Shown here piece after piece: positions 53,152-61,389 of a DNA stretch of 64,000 nt. The notes under the pieces are model-generated. The model was not told the origin of the DNA. It searched no databases and worked only from the letters and a program-made list of their open reading frames with translations. Source of the DNA: Nocardia veterana NBRC 100344 (GTDB lineage: Bacteria > Actinomycetota > Actinomycetes > Mycobacteriales > Mycobacteriaceae); NCBI RefSeq assembly GCF_000308855.1, contig NZ_BAGM01000134.1:1-64000 (forward strand). The letters are read 5' to 3'. The position numbers were made by a program, and so were the translations under genes. Every line of letters starts with the position of its first letter. Within the stretch, counting starts at the first letter, position 1.

Positions 53152-53514
53152 CCGATCCGTCTCGCGGCGTTCACGTTTGGTGGGCCGGCCGGCACCGCGG
53201 TCGCGCTTGGGCATAGCGGCCACGATCTCCGGGGCGGGCGGCGGCGGGCTCTTGTCGATGTAGCACTGCGTGGCAATCGAAGCGCCGACACGTTTGACGA
53301 CCAGACGGACCACCACGACGATCCGTTCGATACCGGCGTTGCGTACCCGAACCTCATCACCGGGCTTGATCTGATGAGCGGGCTTGACGGCTGTACCGTT
53401 GACGCGCACATGTCCGCCGCGGCAGGCGGTGGCCGCGGCGGATCGGGTCTTGAACAGCCGGACAGCCCAGATCCAGGAGTCGACCCGTGCTGTAGCTGGT
53501 TGTGCCTGTTCCAG
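53128..53514 (-). CDS. S4-domain RNA-binding protein, apparent CTG start
   Basis: A small RNA-binding protein of Hsp15/RqcP type, 128 residues if started at CTG 53514. The S4 domain reads RVDSWIWAVRLFKTRSAAATACRGGHVRVNGTAVKPAHQIKPGDEVRVR. No ATG, GTG or TTG lies in frame before this domain, and a stop codon lies eight codons upstream of the CTG. GAGGAG is five bases before the CTG. Starting at GTG 53409 would delete half of the S4 fold. The C-terminal part is basic. Family members bind stalled 50S-peptidyl-tRNA or rRNA. The 3' end overlaps the FAAL gene. Confidence 0.8.
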   Translation of the reverse strand: MEQAQPATARVDSWIWAVRLFKTRSAAATACRGGHVRVNGTAVKPAHQIKPGDEVRVRNAGIERIVVVVRLVVKRVGASIATQCYIDKSPPPPAPEIVAAMPKRDRGAGRPTKRERRETDRLLGRDQR

Positions 53515-53575
53515 TTTCGCTCCTCACACTATGCCCGGCGGGTCACCGCCGGGCCGTGCTGTCGAGCGGGAACGA

Positions 53576-54244
53576 CTAGGCGACGCGACGTGCGGTGACG
53601 ATCGAATCGGGGTCCAGGTGCGCGTAGCTGACGGTCTCACCCGACTGCGGCGCCTGGAGGATCTTGCCATCCCCGGCGTACATGGCCACGTGGCCGCCGC
53701 CGTTCTGGATGACGAGGTCACCGGGCTGCAGGTCCTGGAAGGCGACCGGCTTGCCGACATGCGACTGTTCGAAGCTGGTCCGCGGCAACTGAATTCCGGC
53801 CTGCTTGTACGCCCACTGCACCAGACCGGAGCAGTCGAAGTTCGAGGGACCGGAGGCGCCCCACACGTAGTCGGCGCCGATCTTGCTGCGGGCCGCATCG
53901 AGTGCGACATCGCCGGGACCGTGGTGCTGCTGCTGGCCGAACATGCCGCTCATCGGATTCTGGGTGGCGGCCGGCGGAGCGATGGCCTGCGAGCTCAGCG
54001 CCTGCTGAGCACCCTTGATCTCGTCGGCGTGGTCGGCGAGGGCCTGATTGACCTGGCTGACCTGCTGATCGAACTCGTGACCCAGCGGAACGTCGAAGTT
54101 GCCGACGCCGGGAACATTGATCGTGGCAGCCATCGCCGGAATGGCCGGAATCGCACCGGTTGTCGCCGCAACCGCACCGAAGACCATCGCACCCTTGACG
54201 GAATTCGGCAGCCGAGATTCCCGTTGCAGACTGTGTTTACCCAC
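53576..54244 (-). CDS. NlpC/P60-family secreted peptidoglycan hydrolase
   Basis: A 222-residue exported protein. The signal peptide ends near AIPAMAAT. A helical, coiled-coil-like part (residues ~55-88) precedes the NlpC/P60 domain with C138 (NFDCSGLVQWAYKQAG) and H185 (GGGHVAMYAG). The usual third-residue segment HAP reads LQAPQSGE, so its triad may differ. Relatives cut the D-Glu-mDAP bond of the peptide stem. GTG 54244 follows AGGAG at about 11 bases. A cyclic di-AMP riboswitch precedes it, as for many actinobacterial wall hydrolases. Confidence 0.9.
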   Translation of the reverse strand: MGKHSLQRESRLPNSVKGAMVFGAVAATTGAIPAIPAMAATINVPGVGNFDVPLGHEFDQQVSQVNQALADHADEIKGAQQALSSQAIAPPAATQNPMSGMFGQQQHHGPGDVALDAARSKIGADYVWGASGPSNFDCSGLVQWAYKQAGIQLPRTSFEQSHVGKPVAFQDLQPGDLVIQNGGGHVAMYAGDGKILQAPQSGETVSYAHLDPDSIVTARRVA

Positions 54245-54273
54245 CGAGCTGAGTCTCCTGTTTCTTCCTTGCC

Positions 54274-54419
54274 CACGCGCCGACCGGGTTAGCTGACGGG
54301 TTCGGACCGGGAAGATCGGCCCTACCCCATCGACCTTGCGACCGAAGAGGATTCACCCCAGAAACCTGGGTCCCCGGTTCAGCGTTCGAGCTGCCCACTC
54401 GACTGCTGATTAGGCGGTG
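54274..54419 (-). ncRNA. Cyclic di-AMP riboswitch (ydaO/yuaA leader)
   Basis: On the minus strand the leader shows the conserved blocks of the class: GAACCGGGGACCC and TGGGGTGAATC in the first half, CCGAACCCGTCAGCTAACC in the second half. P1 can form between CACCGCC (54419-54413) and GGCGCGTG (54281-54274, one bulge). It lies 30 bases before the NlpC/P60 start. In actinomycetes this riboswitch turns off wall-hydrolase and Rpf genes when c-di-AMP is high. Confidence 0.85.
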
Positions 54420-54644
54420 ACTCAGCGGGCCGCTCCTCCTGTGAAGCGACATACTCCGCGAAGTCACGAAGAGATTACGACGGCTCGGTGTTGTTGTCCA
54501 CCCCACACGACGGCGTGTCTGCCCGCGTGTCGCCAAATCGCCAGGACCACCCCCGATTACAGGCGCATGAGCGCCATCTGCTATGGGGGTCACGGCTCGG
54601 TATCGCGGGTCCTGCCCTCGTTATCCGATCGAGTCGTGGCGGCG

Positions 54645-54953
54645 TTACACCGTCGGCCCACCGGGCTCGGTCGGTCCGGCGCCGCCCTGCACGAGGCGCT
54701 CCAGATCCGCGATTCGCCTGCGCGCCTCGATCAATTCGGTTTCCAACCGACCCAACGCGATCACGAGGGGGCCGACCGCGAGATCGGCCACCAGTTGCGG
54801 GTCGTCGTAACCCTGCGCGATCGCCTTCAAAATGTTGTTCCGGATCTGCGAGGCCACCGGCGCGGCGGCGGGCACCTCCCAGGACGCCACCACCTCGGCC
54901 ACCGTGGGGTTCGGCCGATCGTCGGACTGCTGCTCTTCCGAATCGGTGGACAT
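54645..54953 (-). CDS. Small coiled-coil protein of unknown function
   Basis: A 102-residue protein. An acidic, disordered start (MSTDSEEQQSDDRPNPT) leads to VAEVVASWEVPAAAPVASQIRNNILKAIAQG and then a heptad-like helix LGRLETELIEARRRIADLERLV. ATG 54953 follows AGGAGGGTC. No family recognised beyond conserved actinobacterial hypothetical. It is divergent from the AAA ATPase across 152 bases and may be its partner or regulator. Confidence 0.75.
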   Translation of the reverse strand: MSTDSEEQQSDDRPNPTVAEVVASWEVPAAAPVASQIRNNILKAIAQGYDDPQLVADLAVGPLVIALGRLETELIEARRRIADLERLVQGGAGPTEPGGPTV

Positions 54954-55105
54954 GACCCTCCTGCGGACATTTCGGACTCCGAACCCCCACCAGCCTAGAG
55001 CTCCGATCGGTGGCGCATGCGGGGCGCATTCGCATGGATAGCGCAATCTAGAACATCCCGTATATATCCCCAGATTCCGATGCGAAAGCGCTACGGTGTC
55101 GGGGC

Positions 55106-56290
55106 ATGGACCCCGTGCGGAATCCGTATGCCCCCGGCGCCGGGCAGCGCCCACCCGAACTCGCGGGGCGCGACAAGCAGCTGGACGCCTTCGACATCGT
55201 GCTCGAACGCATCTCGCGCGGACGTCCCGAACGCAGCGTTATGCTCACCGGCCTGCGTGGGGTCGGAAAGACGGTGTTGCTCAATCAACTACGCTCCACC
55301 GCCCGCTCGCGCGGCTGGGGGACCGGCAAGCTCGAGGCGCGACCGGACCAGGAACTGCGCCGGCCGCTGGCCTCCGCCCTGCACATGGCGGTCCGCCAGA
55401 TCGCCGTCGCTCACCGCAATCCGGAGATGGTCGACGATTTCCTGGGCATCCTCAAGGCCTTCGCCCTGCGCGCGACGGCCGACAAAGGGATGCGCGAACG
55501 TTGGCAGCCGGGTATCGACGTCCCGGCCGTGACCGGTCGCGCCGATTCCGGCGATATCGAGATCGACCTGGTGGAGCTGCTGCTCGAGGCCGCGCAGCTG
55601 GCTCGTGACATCGGGGTCGGCATCGCCGTATTCATCGACGAGATGCAGGATCTCGGCCCGGCCGACATTTCCGCGATCTGCGGCGCCTGCCACGAATTGA
55701 GTCAGGAGACGGCGCCGCTGATCGTGGTCGGCGCCGGCCTGCCACATCTGCCGGCCGTCCTGTCGGCATCCAAAAGCTATTCCGAGCGATTGTTCGGCTA
55801 CCACCGCATCGATCGCCTGGACCGCGAGTCCGCGGACCGGGCGCTGATCGCGCCGGCCGAACGGGAGGCGGTGGAATTCACCGCCGAGGCGCTGCAGGCC
55901 TTGTACGACAAGGCCGATGGTTATCCCTATTTCGTGCAGGCCTACGGCAAGGCCACCTGGGATGTGGCCGCCCGCAGCCCGATCGGCGCCGAGGATGTCG
56001 AATTGGCGGCACCGGCGGCCGAGGAGGAGTTGGCGGTGGGCTTCTTCGGCTCCCGCTACGAACGAGCAACGCCGGCCGAACGGGAGTACATGCGCGCGAT
56101 GGCCGATCTGGCCGGCGACGACGGGCCGGTCCCGACCGCGGCGGTCGCCAAGGAACTGGGCCGCAAGCCGGCCTCGCTGTCACCGGCCCGCGACGGACTG
56201 ATCAAGAAGGGCCTGATCTACTCCGCGGAACGGGGGACGATCGGCTTCACCGTGCCGCATTTCGGCCGCTACCTGCGCGGAGTTCAGTAG
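55106..56290 (+). CDS. AAA-type ATPase with winged-helix C-terminus (Orc1/Cdc6-like fold)
   Basis: A 394-residue ATPase. Walker A is GLRGVGKT (49-56), Walker B is VFIDEMQD (D178, E179), and sensor-like residues lie in IVVGAGLPHLPAVL. The end (AMADLAGDDGPVPTAAVAKELGRKPASLSPARDGLIKKGLIY) is a winged helix. This layout is seen in ORC/Cdc6-like and ATPase-2 proteins of mobile or house-keeping origin. No nuclease or transposase is adjacent; a role in DNA-associated regulation is only suggested. Confidence 0.83.
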   Translation: MDPVRNPYAPGAGQRPPELAGRDKQLDAFDIVLERISRGRPERSVMLTGLRGVGKTVLLNQLRSTARSRGWGTGKLEARPDQELRRPLASALHMAVRQIAVAHRNPEMVDDFLGILKAFALRATADKGMRERWQPGIDVPAVTGRADSGDIEIDLVELLLEAAQLARDIGVGIAVFIDEMQDLGPADISAICGACHELSQETAPLIVVGAGLPHLPAVLSASKSYSERLFGYHRIDRLDRESADRALIAPAEREAVEFTAEALQALYDKADGYPYFVQAYGKATWDVAARSPIGAEDVELAAPAAEEELAVGFFGSRYERATPAEREYMRAMADLAGDDGPVPTAAVAKELGRKPASLSPARDGLIKKGLIYSAERGTIGFTVPHFGRYLRGVQ

Positions 56291-56445
56291 GCGCGGCGGT
56301 CCGGGAGCGGATTGCGGCGACCGGCCGGTCCCACCGCCCGCCTCCGCCGGCCCGTTCGGCCGATTTCGTACCGCCCAGGCCTACCGGTGAGTAACCGACC
56401 CTCCTACACTCGAATGTGATCCCGGTCACGTTCGAGGAGGGTCTC

Positions 56446-58401
56446 ATGGCGACAGCCGCGAAAGTTCACGCCACCGAGGAACAGGCGCGCGCCCTGGTCG
56501 AGGAGTCACGCGAAACTACCTGGGCCAAACCGTCGTTCGCGAAGCAGATGTTCCTCGGCCGCTTCCGGCTCGACCTGATCCACCCGTATCCGGAGCCCGG
56601 TCCCGACGATGCCGCCCGCACCGCGGCGTTCCTGGACCGGCTGCGTGCCTTCTGCGAAACGCTGGACGGAACGGTGATCGAGGCCGAATCGAAGATTCCC
56701 GACGACTACGTGCGCGGCCTGGCCGAGATCGGCTGCTTCGGGCTCAAGATTCCACCCGAATACGGCGGCCAGGGCCTGTCCCAGGTCGGGTACAACCGGG
56801 CACTGATGCTGGTCGGTTCGGTCCATCCGAGTCTGGGCGTGCTGCTGTCGGCCCACCAGTCGATCGGCGTCCCGGAACCGTTGAAGCTGGCCGGCACCGA
56901 GGAACAGAAACGCGAATTCCTGCCCCGGTGCGCCCGCGGCGCCGTCAGCGCCTTCCTGCTCACCGAACCGGATGTCGGTTCCGATCCCGCTCGGATGGCG
57001 AGTACCGCCACCCCGACCGCCGACGGTACGGCCTACGAACTCGACGGGGTGAAACTGTGGACCACCAACGGCGTGGTCGCGGAGCTGCTGGTGGTGATGG
57101 CGCGGGTGCCCCGGGGCGAAGGGCACCGCGGTGGCATCTCGGCGTTCGTGGTCGAGGCGGACACCCCGGGTATCACCGTCGAGCGGCGGAATTCGTTCAT
57201 GGGCCTGCGCGGGATCGAGAACGGTGTCACCCGCATGCACCGGGTCCGGGTGCCCGCCCGCAATCTGATCGGGCGCGAGGGTGACGGCCTCAAGATCGCA
57301 CTGACGACGCTGAACGCCGGCCGGCTCGCGATTCCGGCGCTGTGCACCGCGGCCGCGAAATGGTCGCTGAAGATCAGCCGGGGCTGGTCGGCGGCGCGGG
57401 TGCAGTGGGGCCGGCCGGTCGGTGAGCACGCCGCCGTGGCCGCGAAGATATCCTTCGTCGCCGCAACGACTTTCGCGCTGGAGGCGGTGCTGGAACTGTC
57501 CGGGACCATGTGCGACGAGGCCCGCAACGACATCCGGATCGAGGCCGCGCTCGCCAAACTGTGGGCCTCGGAGATGAGCTGCCGGATCGCCGACGAACTG
57601 GTCCAGATCCGCGGCGGGCGCGGCTACGAAACCGCCGCCTCGCTACGAAACCGGGGCGAGCGCGCGGTACCGGCCGAGCAGTTGGTGCGCGACCTGCGCA
57701 TCAACCGGATCTTCGAGGGTTCCAGCGAGATCATGCGGCTGCTGATCGCCCGGGAGATGGCCGATGCGCACATGGCCGCGGCCGGCGCCCTCGTGGATCG
57801 GCACGCCGCGCTGAAGGACAAGGCCACCGCGGCCGTCGGCGCCGGCGGCTTCTATGCGAAGTGGTTCCCGCAATTGGCCGTCGGCCGCGGTAGCCTGCCG
57901 ACGACATTCACCGAATTCGGGTCGCTGGCAACACATCTGCGCTACGTCGAACGAATGGCGCGCAAACAAGCTCGCGAGTTGATGTACGGGATGGCGCGCT
58001 GGCAGGCGAAGCTCGAATACCGTCAGGGCTTCTTGGGCCGGATCGTGGATATCGGTGCGGAGCTGTTCGCGATGTCGGCCGCCTGTGTGCGCGCCCAGTC
58101 CCTGCGCGCGGCCGGCAGCGCCGAGGCGGAGGCTGCCACGGAGTTGGCCGACACCTTCTGCCGGCAGTCCCGGCTGCGGATCGAGGCCGCCTTCGACGCG
58201 CTGTGGGACAACACCGACGACGCCGATACCGCGCTCACCCGCAAGGTGCTCGAGGGACGCTACGAGTGGCTGGAATCCGGGGTGCTCGACGTGAGCGAGG
58301 GCACCGGGCCCTGGATCGCGGAATGGGAGTTCGGGCCCTCCACCGAGCGCAACCTACTGAGCCCGTTCCTGCCTTCCACCCGCGCCGCGGCCGAGGCCTG
58401 A
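56446..58401 (+). CDS. Acyl-CoA dehydrogenase (FadE-type, long form)
   Basis: A 651-residue FAD enzyme, longer than the ~390-residue standard. The N-terminal helical and middle beta domains show AFLLTEPDVGSDPARM and LWTTNGVVAELLVVMA; the C-terminal domain has RIFEGSSEIMRLLIAREM. The catalytic base candidate is the Glu of this FEGSSEI motif. A ~200-residue C-terminal extension (helical) follows, as in VLCAD-like and mycobacterial long FadE proteins. ATG 56446 follows GAGGAGGGTCTC. Confidence 0.92.
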   Translation: MATAAKVHATEEQARALVEESRETTWAKPSFAKQMFLGRFRLDLIHPYPEPGPDDAARTAAFLDRLRAFCETLDGTVIEAESKIPDDYVRGLAEIGCFGLKIPPEYGGQGLSQVGYNRALMLVGSVHPSLGVLLSAHQSIGVPEPLKLAGTEEQKREFLPRCARGAVSAFLLTEPDVGSDPARMASTATPTADGTAYELDGVKLWTTNGVVAELLVVMARVPRGEGHRGGISAFVVEADTPGITVERRNSFMGLRGIENGVTRMHRVRVPARNLIGREGDGLKIALTTLNAGRLAIPALCTAAAKWSLKISRGWSAARVQWGRPVGEHAAVAAKISFVAATTFALEAVLELSGTMCDEARNDIRIEAALAKLWASEMSCRIADELVQIRGGRGYETAASLRNRGERAVPAEQLVRDLRINRIFEGSSEIMRLLIAREMADAHMAAAGALVDRHAALKDKATAAVGAGGFYAKWFPQLAVGRGSLPTTFTEFGSLATHLRYVERMARKQARELMYGMARWQAKLEYRQGFLGRIVDIGAELFAMSAACVRAQSLRAAGSAEAEAATELADTFCRQSRLRIEAAFDALWDNTDDADTALTRKVLEGRYEWLESGVLDVSEGTGPWIAEWEFGPSTERNLLSPFLPSTRAAAEA

Positions 58402-58724
58402 CCGATCCATCGGAAAATCTAGGAATATCTACTCTTTCTGATCGATAGCGCTAGATTCTCGATAATCGGTCCTACACCCCAGGGCCGCCCGATCTCCGGG
58501 CCGGCCGTCGGCTACCACTCGGCAGCAATTTCTAGAGCCGTCTCCACCTTTCGCTAGATACCGCAAGATCCTCCGGACTTCTTCTCCCGCAGGCCCGGCA
58601 CGCACGGTGGGAGCAGCTCGGGCGACAGTTGTGCAATTGATACATAACAGCAGGTAGATATGCGTTAACGCGACGGCGGCGCCGATCGACATCCGGACAG
58701 GAGCGGACTCTGCAGGAGGACGTC
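58402..58724. other. 323-base AT-richer gene-free region
   Basis: No gene seen. GCTAGAT occurs twice (58450-58456, 58553-58559). TTGCAATTGATACATAACAGC-like AT-rich DNA around 58633-58650 probably holds the promoter of the hydrolase gene, whose ribosome site CAGGAGGACGTC ends the region. Confidence 0.35.
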
Positions 58725-59687
58725 ATGTCCACATCGATCGCCGAGCGAGCGACCGTCTGCGCCGATGACGGCACCCCGCTGGCGGCCTGGGTCTTCGGTG
58801 ACCTCAGCGCGGCGGTCACGGTGGTCTTCGTCCACGGACACTGTCTGCGCACCGAATCCTGGTGGTTCCTGCGGGACGAGCTGCGGCGGCAACGGGGTCC
58901 CGATATCCGCATGGTCTTCTACGACCACCGCGGGCACGGCGAGTCCGGCGCCGCGGATCCGTCGACGTACACGATCGATCAGCTGGGACACGATCTCGAC
59001 GCCGTCCTGCGCGCCTTGACGCCGACCGGACCCGTGGTGCTGATCGGACATTCGATGGGAGCGATGGCGGTGCTGGCCTACGCCCGGTTGTTTCCGGACG
59101 CGATCGGTACCCGCATCGTGGGCGTCGGGTTGATCGCCGCCGCTGCCGCGAGCATCACCGCGGTCGGGCTCGGCCGCTTCCTCAACCGGCGCACGGTCAC
59201 CTCGTTCCGCATCGCCGTCCAACGCGCCCCGCGGGCGGTACAGGCGTCGAAACGGCTGGGGCGCAGGATATTCGAGCCCATCGTGCGGGAGGCGAGTTTT
59301 GGTTCGGGCCGAGTCAACCCGCGGATGGCCGCGGTGGCGACCGCCATGCTCAACGACACCCCGCTGCCGACCATGGCTCATTTCCTGGACTCACTGCTCC
59401 GCTTCGACGAGACGCCCACGTTGCGACTCCTGGCCGACGTTCCGGCGCTGGTCCTCGGCGGCTCGGCGGACATCCTGATTCCGTTCGCCCACTCGGTGGT
59501 CCTGGCCGCCCAACTCGACCGCGCGGAGTTGGTGCGCCTCGACGGCGCCGGCCACTCGGTGATCTTGGAACGCGCCGAAGAGGTGGCGATCGCCATCGCC
59601 GCACTCGTCGATCGGGCGGTGGTGCCGGTGCAACCGGCGGAATTCGGCCCGATCGCCGCGCGGCCGGTGCTCCCGGCCGCCGGCTGA
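58725..59687 (+). CDS. Alpha/beta-fold hydrolase
   Basis: A 320-residue serine hydrolase. The oxyanion turn is VVFVHGHCLRTESW, the nucleophile elbow LIGHSMGAMAVLAYA, the acid LGGSADILIPF and the His DGAGHSVILER, a complete triad order. A lid region of basic helices (RAPRAVQASKRLGRRIFEPIV) lies between. Epoxide hydrolase, esterase or lipase are all possible. Confidence 0.87.
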   Translation: MSTSIAERATVCADDGTPLAAWVFGDLSAAVTVVFVHGHCLRTESWWFLRDELRRQRGPDIRMVFYDHRGHGESGAADPSTYTIDQLGHDLDAVLRALTPTGPVVLIGHSMGAMAVLAYARLFPDAIGTRIVGVGLIAAAAASITAVGLGRFLNRRTVTSFRIAVQRAPRAVQASKRLGRRIFEPIVREASFGSGRVNPRMAAVATAMLNDTPLPTMAHFLDSLLRFDETPTLRLLADVPALVLGGSADILIPFAHSVVLAAQLDRAELVRLDGAGHSVILERAEEVAIAIAALVDRAVVPVQPAEFGPIAARPVLPAAG

Positions 59688-59769
59688 GCCGGTGTCGAAC
59701 CCTTCCGCCCGGTCCAGGTAATGGGATCTTTTTGCGCTGCGACGAGCCAGAACGCAAAACTTCACGTAC

Positions 59770-59785
59770 TGTGTTGTAGATCACG
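59770..59785. promoter_or_regulatory. CRP/GlxR-type site upstream of the sdh1 block
   Basis: TGTGT-TGTAGA-TCACG fits the CRP consensus TGTGA-N6-TCACA in 8 of 10 positions with the exact spacing. It lies 98 bases before the first gene of the block. Confidence 0.45.
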
Positions 59786-59882
59786 ATGTGCGGTCCGTCA
59801 CAGACTTGATCTTGCCCGGCTCGGCCTTGCCGACCGGCGAGCTCGAGGTCGGGGGGCGGCCCGGAAGCACCAGGAGGTTTCG

Positions 59883-60173
59883 ATGACACGCAGTGAGATC
59901 GCTGAACTGCGCTTCGCGGTCGGACAGCTCCGGCAATGCGTCGGCGCTTTGCGCTCCCACTACGGGGACGCCAATTCGGTCCGCCGGCTGGAGAACGATC
60001 TCGAACGACTCACCATCGATGCCGAGGAGTTCGAACAGACCCCACCGCCGGAAGTCGCGGGCCGCCGCCAACAGGAGGTCATCTACGTACCGGACAGCAA
60101 GTCCGACGAGGCCGCCTGGATGGGTGCTCAGGACGAGGGCCTGGGCTTCCACTCGCGGCCGCGCACCAAGTAA
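59883..60173 (+). CDS. Small conserved protein of the sdh1 block (Rv0250c-like)
   Basis: A 96-residue soluble protein. Residues 1-50 are helical (MTRSEIAELRFAVGQLRQCVGALRSHYGDANSVRRLENDLERL); the rest is extended, with EVIYVPDSKSDEAAWMGAQDEGLGFH. Position before the succinate dehydrogenase genes matches the Rv0250c gene of M. tuberculosis; I infer homology from position and length. Function unknown. ATG follows AGGAGGTTTCG. Confidence 0.8.
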   Translation: MTRSEIAELRFAVGQLRQCVGALRSHYGDANSVRRLENDLERLTIDAEEFEQTPPPEVAGRRQQEVIYVPDSKSDEAAWMGAQDEGLGFHSRPRTK

Positions 60174-60460
60174 CCCGACATTCACCGCACCCTCGCGGTG
60201 ACCCCGGCGCACAGCACCGCTCCCGCTCGACTCAGGCTCCGGCGTGACGGTGCTGTCGCCCGTCGGCTCCCTCATTACCGCATTCGCGAAGAAGGTCCGA
60301 AGTAGCTCGTCATTCACCCACTGCACCGCCGCGTCGAGCGCACAGAAAATGTGGCGCAAATCATAGGACGGGGCGTTGGACGATCTTGCCGGGACCGGCC
60401 TCGAGTCATAGCTCCGGTGTCGTATGGTGCTCAGCATCACATTCGACGCCGGAGGTAACG

Positions 60461-60502
60461 ATGACGTTCCACGGGGTACACCAGCGAGGCAGCTTGCAGT
60501 GA
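60461..60502 (+). CDS. Putative 13-codon leader peptide coupled to the sdh1 membrane subunit
   Basis: ATG 60461 follows a strong GGAGGTAACG and encodes MTFHGVHQRGSLQ, ending at TGA 60500-60502, which overlaps the GTG start of the membrane-anchor gene (GTGA). The main gene itself has only a weak GAGG upstream. This arrangement predicts translational coupling from the leader peptide. Confidence 0.5.
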   Translation: MTFHGVHQRGSLQ

Positions 60503-61329
60503 GCGCAGCACCGACACGCGCCCCCGAGTCGGGCACGGGAGTTTTCAGCAAAGGCCGCGCCGCCATTTCGACGCGCACCCTACGAACCGACAGCTGGTGG
60601 GTGCCCCCGCTGCTGACGGTCCTGGGATTGGCCGCATTCGTCATCTACGCAACCGTGAGAGCCTTTGTGCGATCGGCATATTGGGTCTCCGACTACCACT
60701 ATCTGACGCCGTTCTACTCACCGTGCGTGAGTACCTCGTGCGTCGAGGGTTCGAGCCACTTCGGGCACTGGGTCGGCAATCTGCCGATGTGGATTCCGCT
60801 CGGTTTCCTGGTGTTGCCGTTCCTGCTGTTGTTCCGATTGACCTGCTACTACTACCGCAAGGCCTACTACCGGGCGGTGTGGTTCTCCCCGCCGGCCTGC
60901 GCGGTGGCCGAACCACACGCCAAGTACACCGGGGAGACCCGGTTGCCACTGATCATCCAGAACGTGCACCGCTACTTCTTCTACGTGGCGGTCGTGGTCT
61001 CGGTGGTCAACACCTACGACGCGATCATCGCCTTCCACGGTAAGGACGGCGGTTTCGGCTTCGGCCTCGGCAACATCATTCTGCTGGTGAATGTCGTTCT
61101 GCTGTGGGCGTACACGATCTCGTGCCACTCCTGCCGGCACATCACCGGCGGACGACTCAAACACTTCTCCGCGCACCCGATCCGCTACTGGATGTGGACG
61201 CAGGTGTCCAAGCTGAACACCCGGCACATGCAGCTGGCCTGGACCACCCTGGCCACGCTCGCGATCACCGATTTCTACATCATGCTGGTCGCCAGCGGCA
61301 CCATCTCCGATCCGCGTTTCGTCGGCTGA
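60499..61329 (+). CDS. Succinate dehydrogenase 1 membrane-anchor subunit
   Basis: A 276-residue membrane protein with five likely helices: WWVPPLLTVLGLAAFVIYATV, LPMWIPLGFLVLPFLLLF, YFFYVAVVVSVVNTYDAIIAF, LGNIILLVNVVLLWAY, and LAWTTLATLAITDFYIML. Conserved His residues (VHRYFFY, SCHSCRH) are candidates for haem or quinone binding. It equals the Rv0249c position. GTG 60499 is used because MSAAPTRAPESG suits a cytoplasmic start; a longer frame to 60424 has no ribosome site. sdhA follows after 60 bases. Confidence 0.83.
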   Translation: MSAAPTRAPESGTGVFSKGRAAISTRTLRTDSWWVPPLLTVLGLAAFVIYATVRAFVRSAYWVSDYHYLTPFYSPCVSTSCVEGSSHFGHWVGNLPMWIPLGFLVLPFLLLFRLTCYYYRKAYYRAVWFSPPACAVAEPHAKYTGETRLPLIIQNVHRYFFYVAVVVSVVNTYDAIIAFHGKDGGFGFGLGNIILLVNVVLLWAYTISCHSCRHITGGRLKHFSAHPIRYWMWTQVSKLNTRHMQLAWTTLATLAITDFYIMLVASGTISDPRFVG

Positions 61330-61389
61330 CACCGGCGGGCGACAACGCCACAGAGCCCAATTCCTCAGTCTCTCGGGAGTATTCGTTTC

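Noticed and set aside
59781..60644. 287-codon minus-strand frame across the sdh1 promoter region
   Set aside because: It is antisense to the Rv0250c-like gene and the anchor subunit; a short non-Arg-rich stretch looks protein-like but has no start signal.
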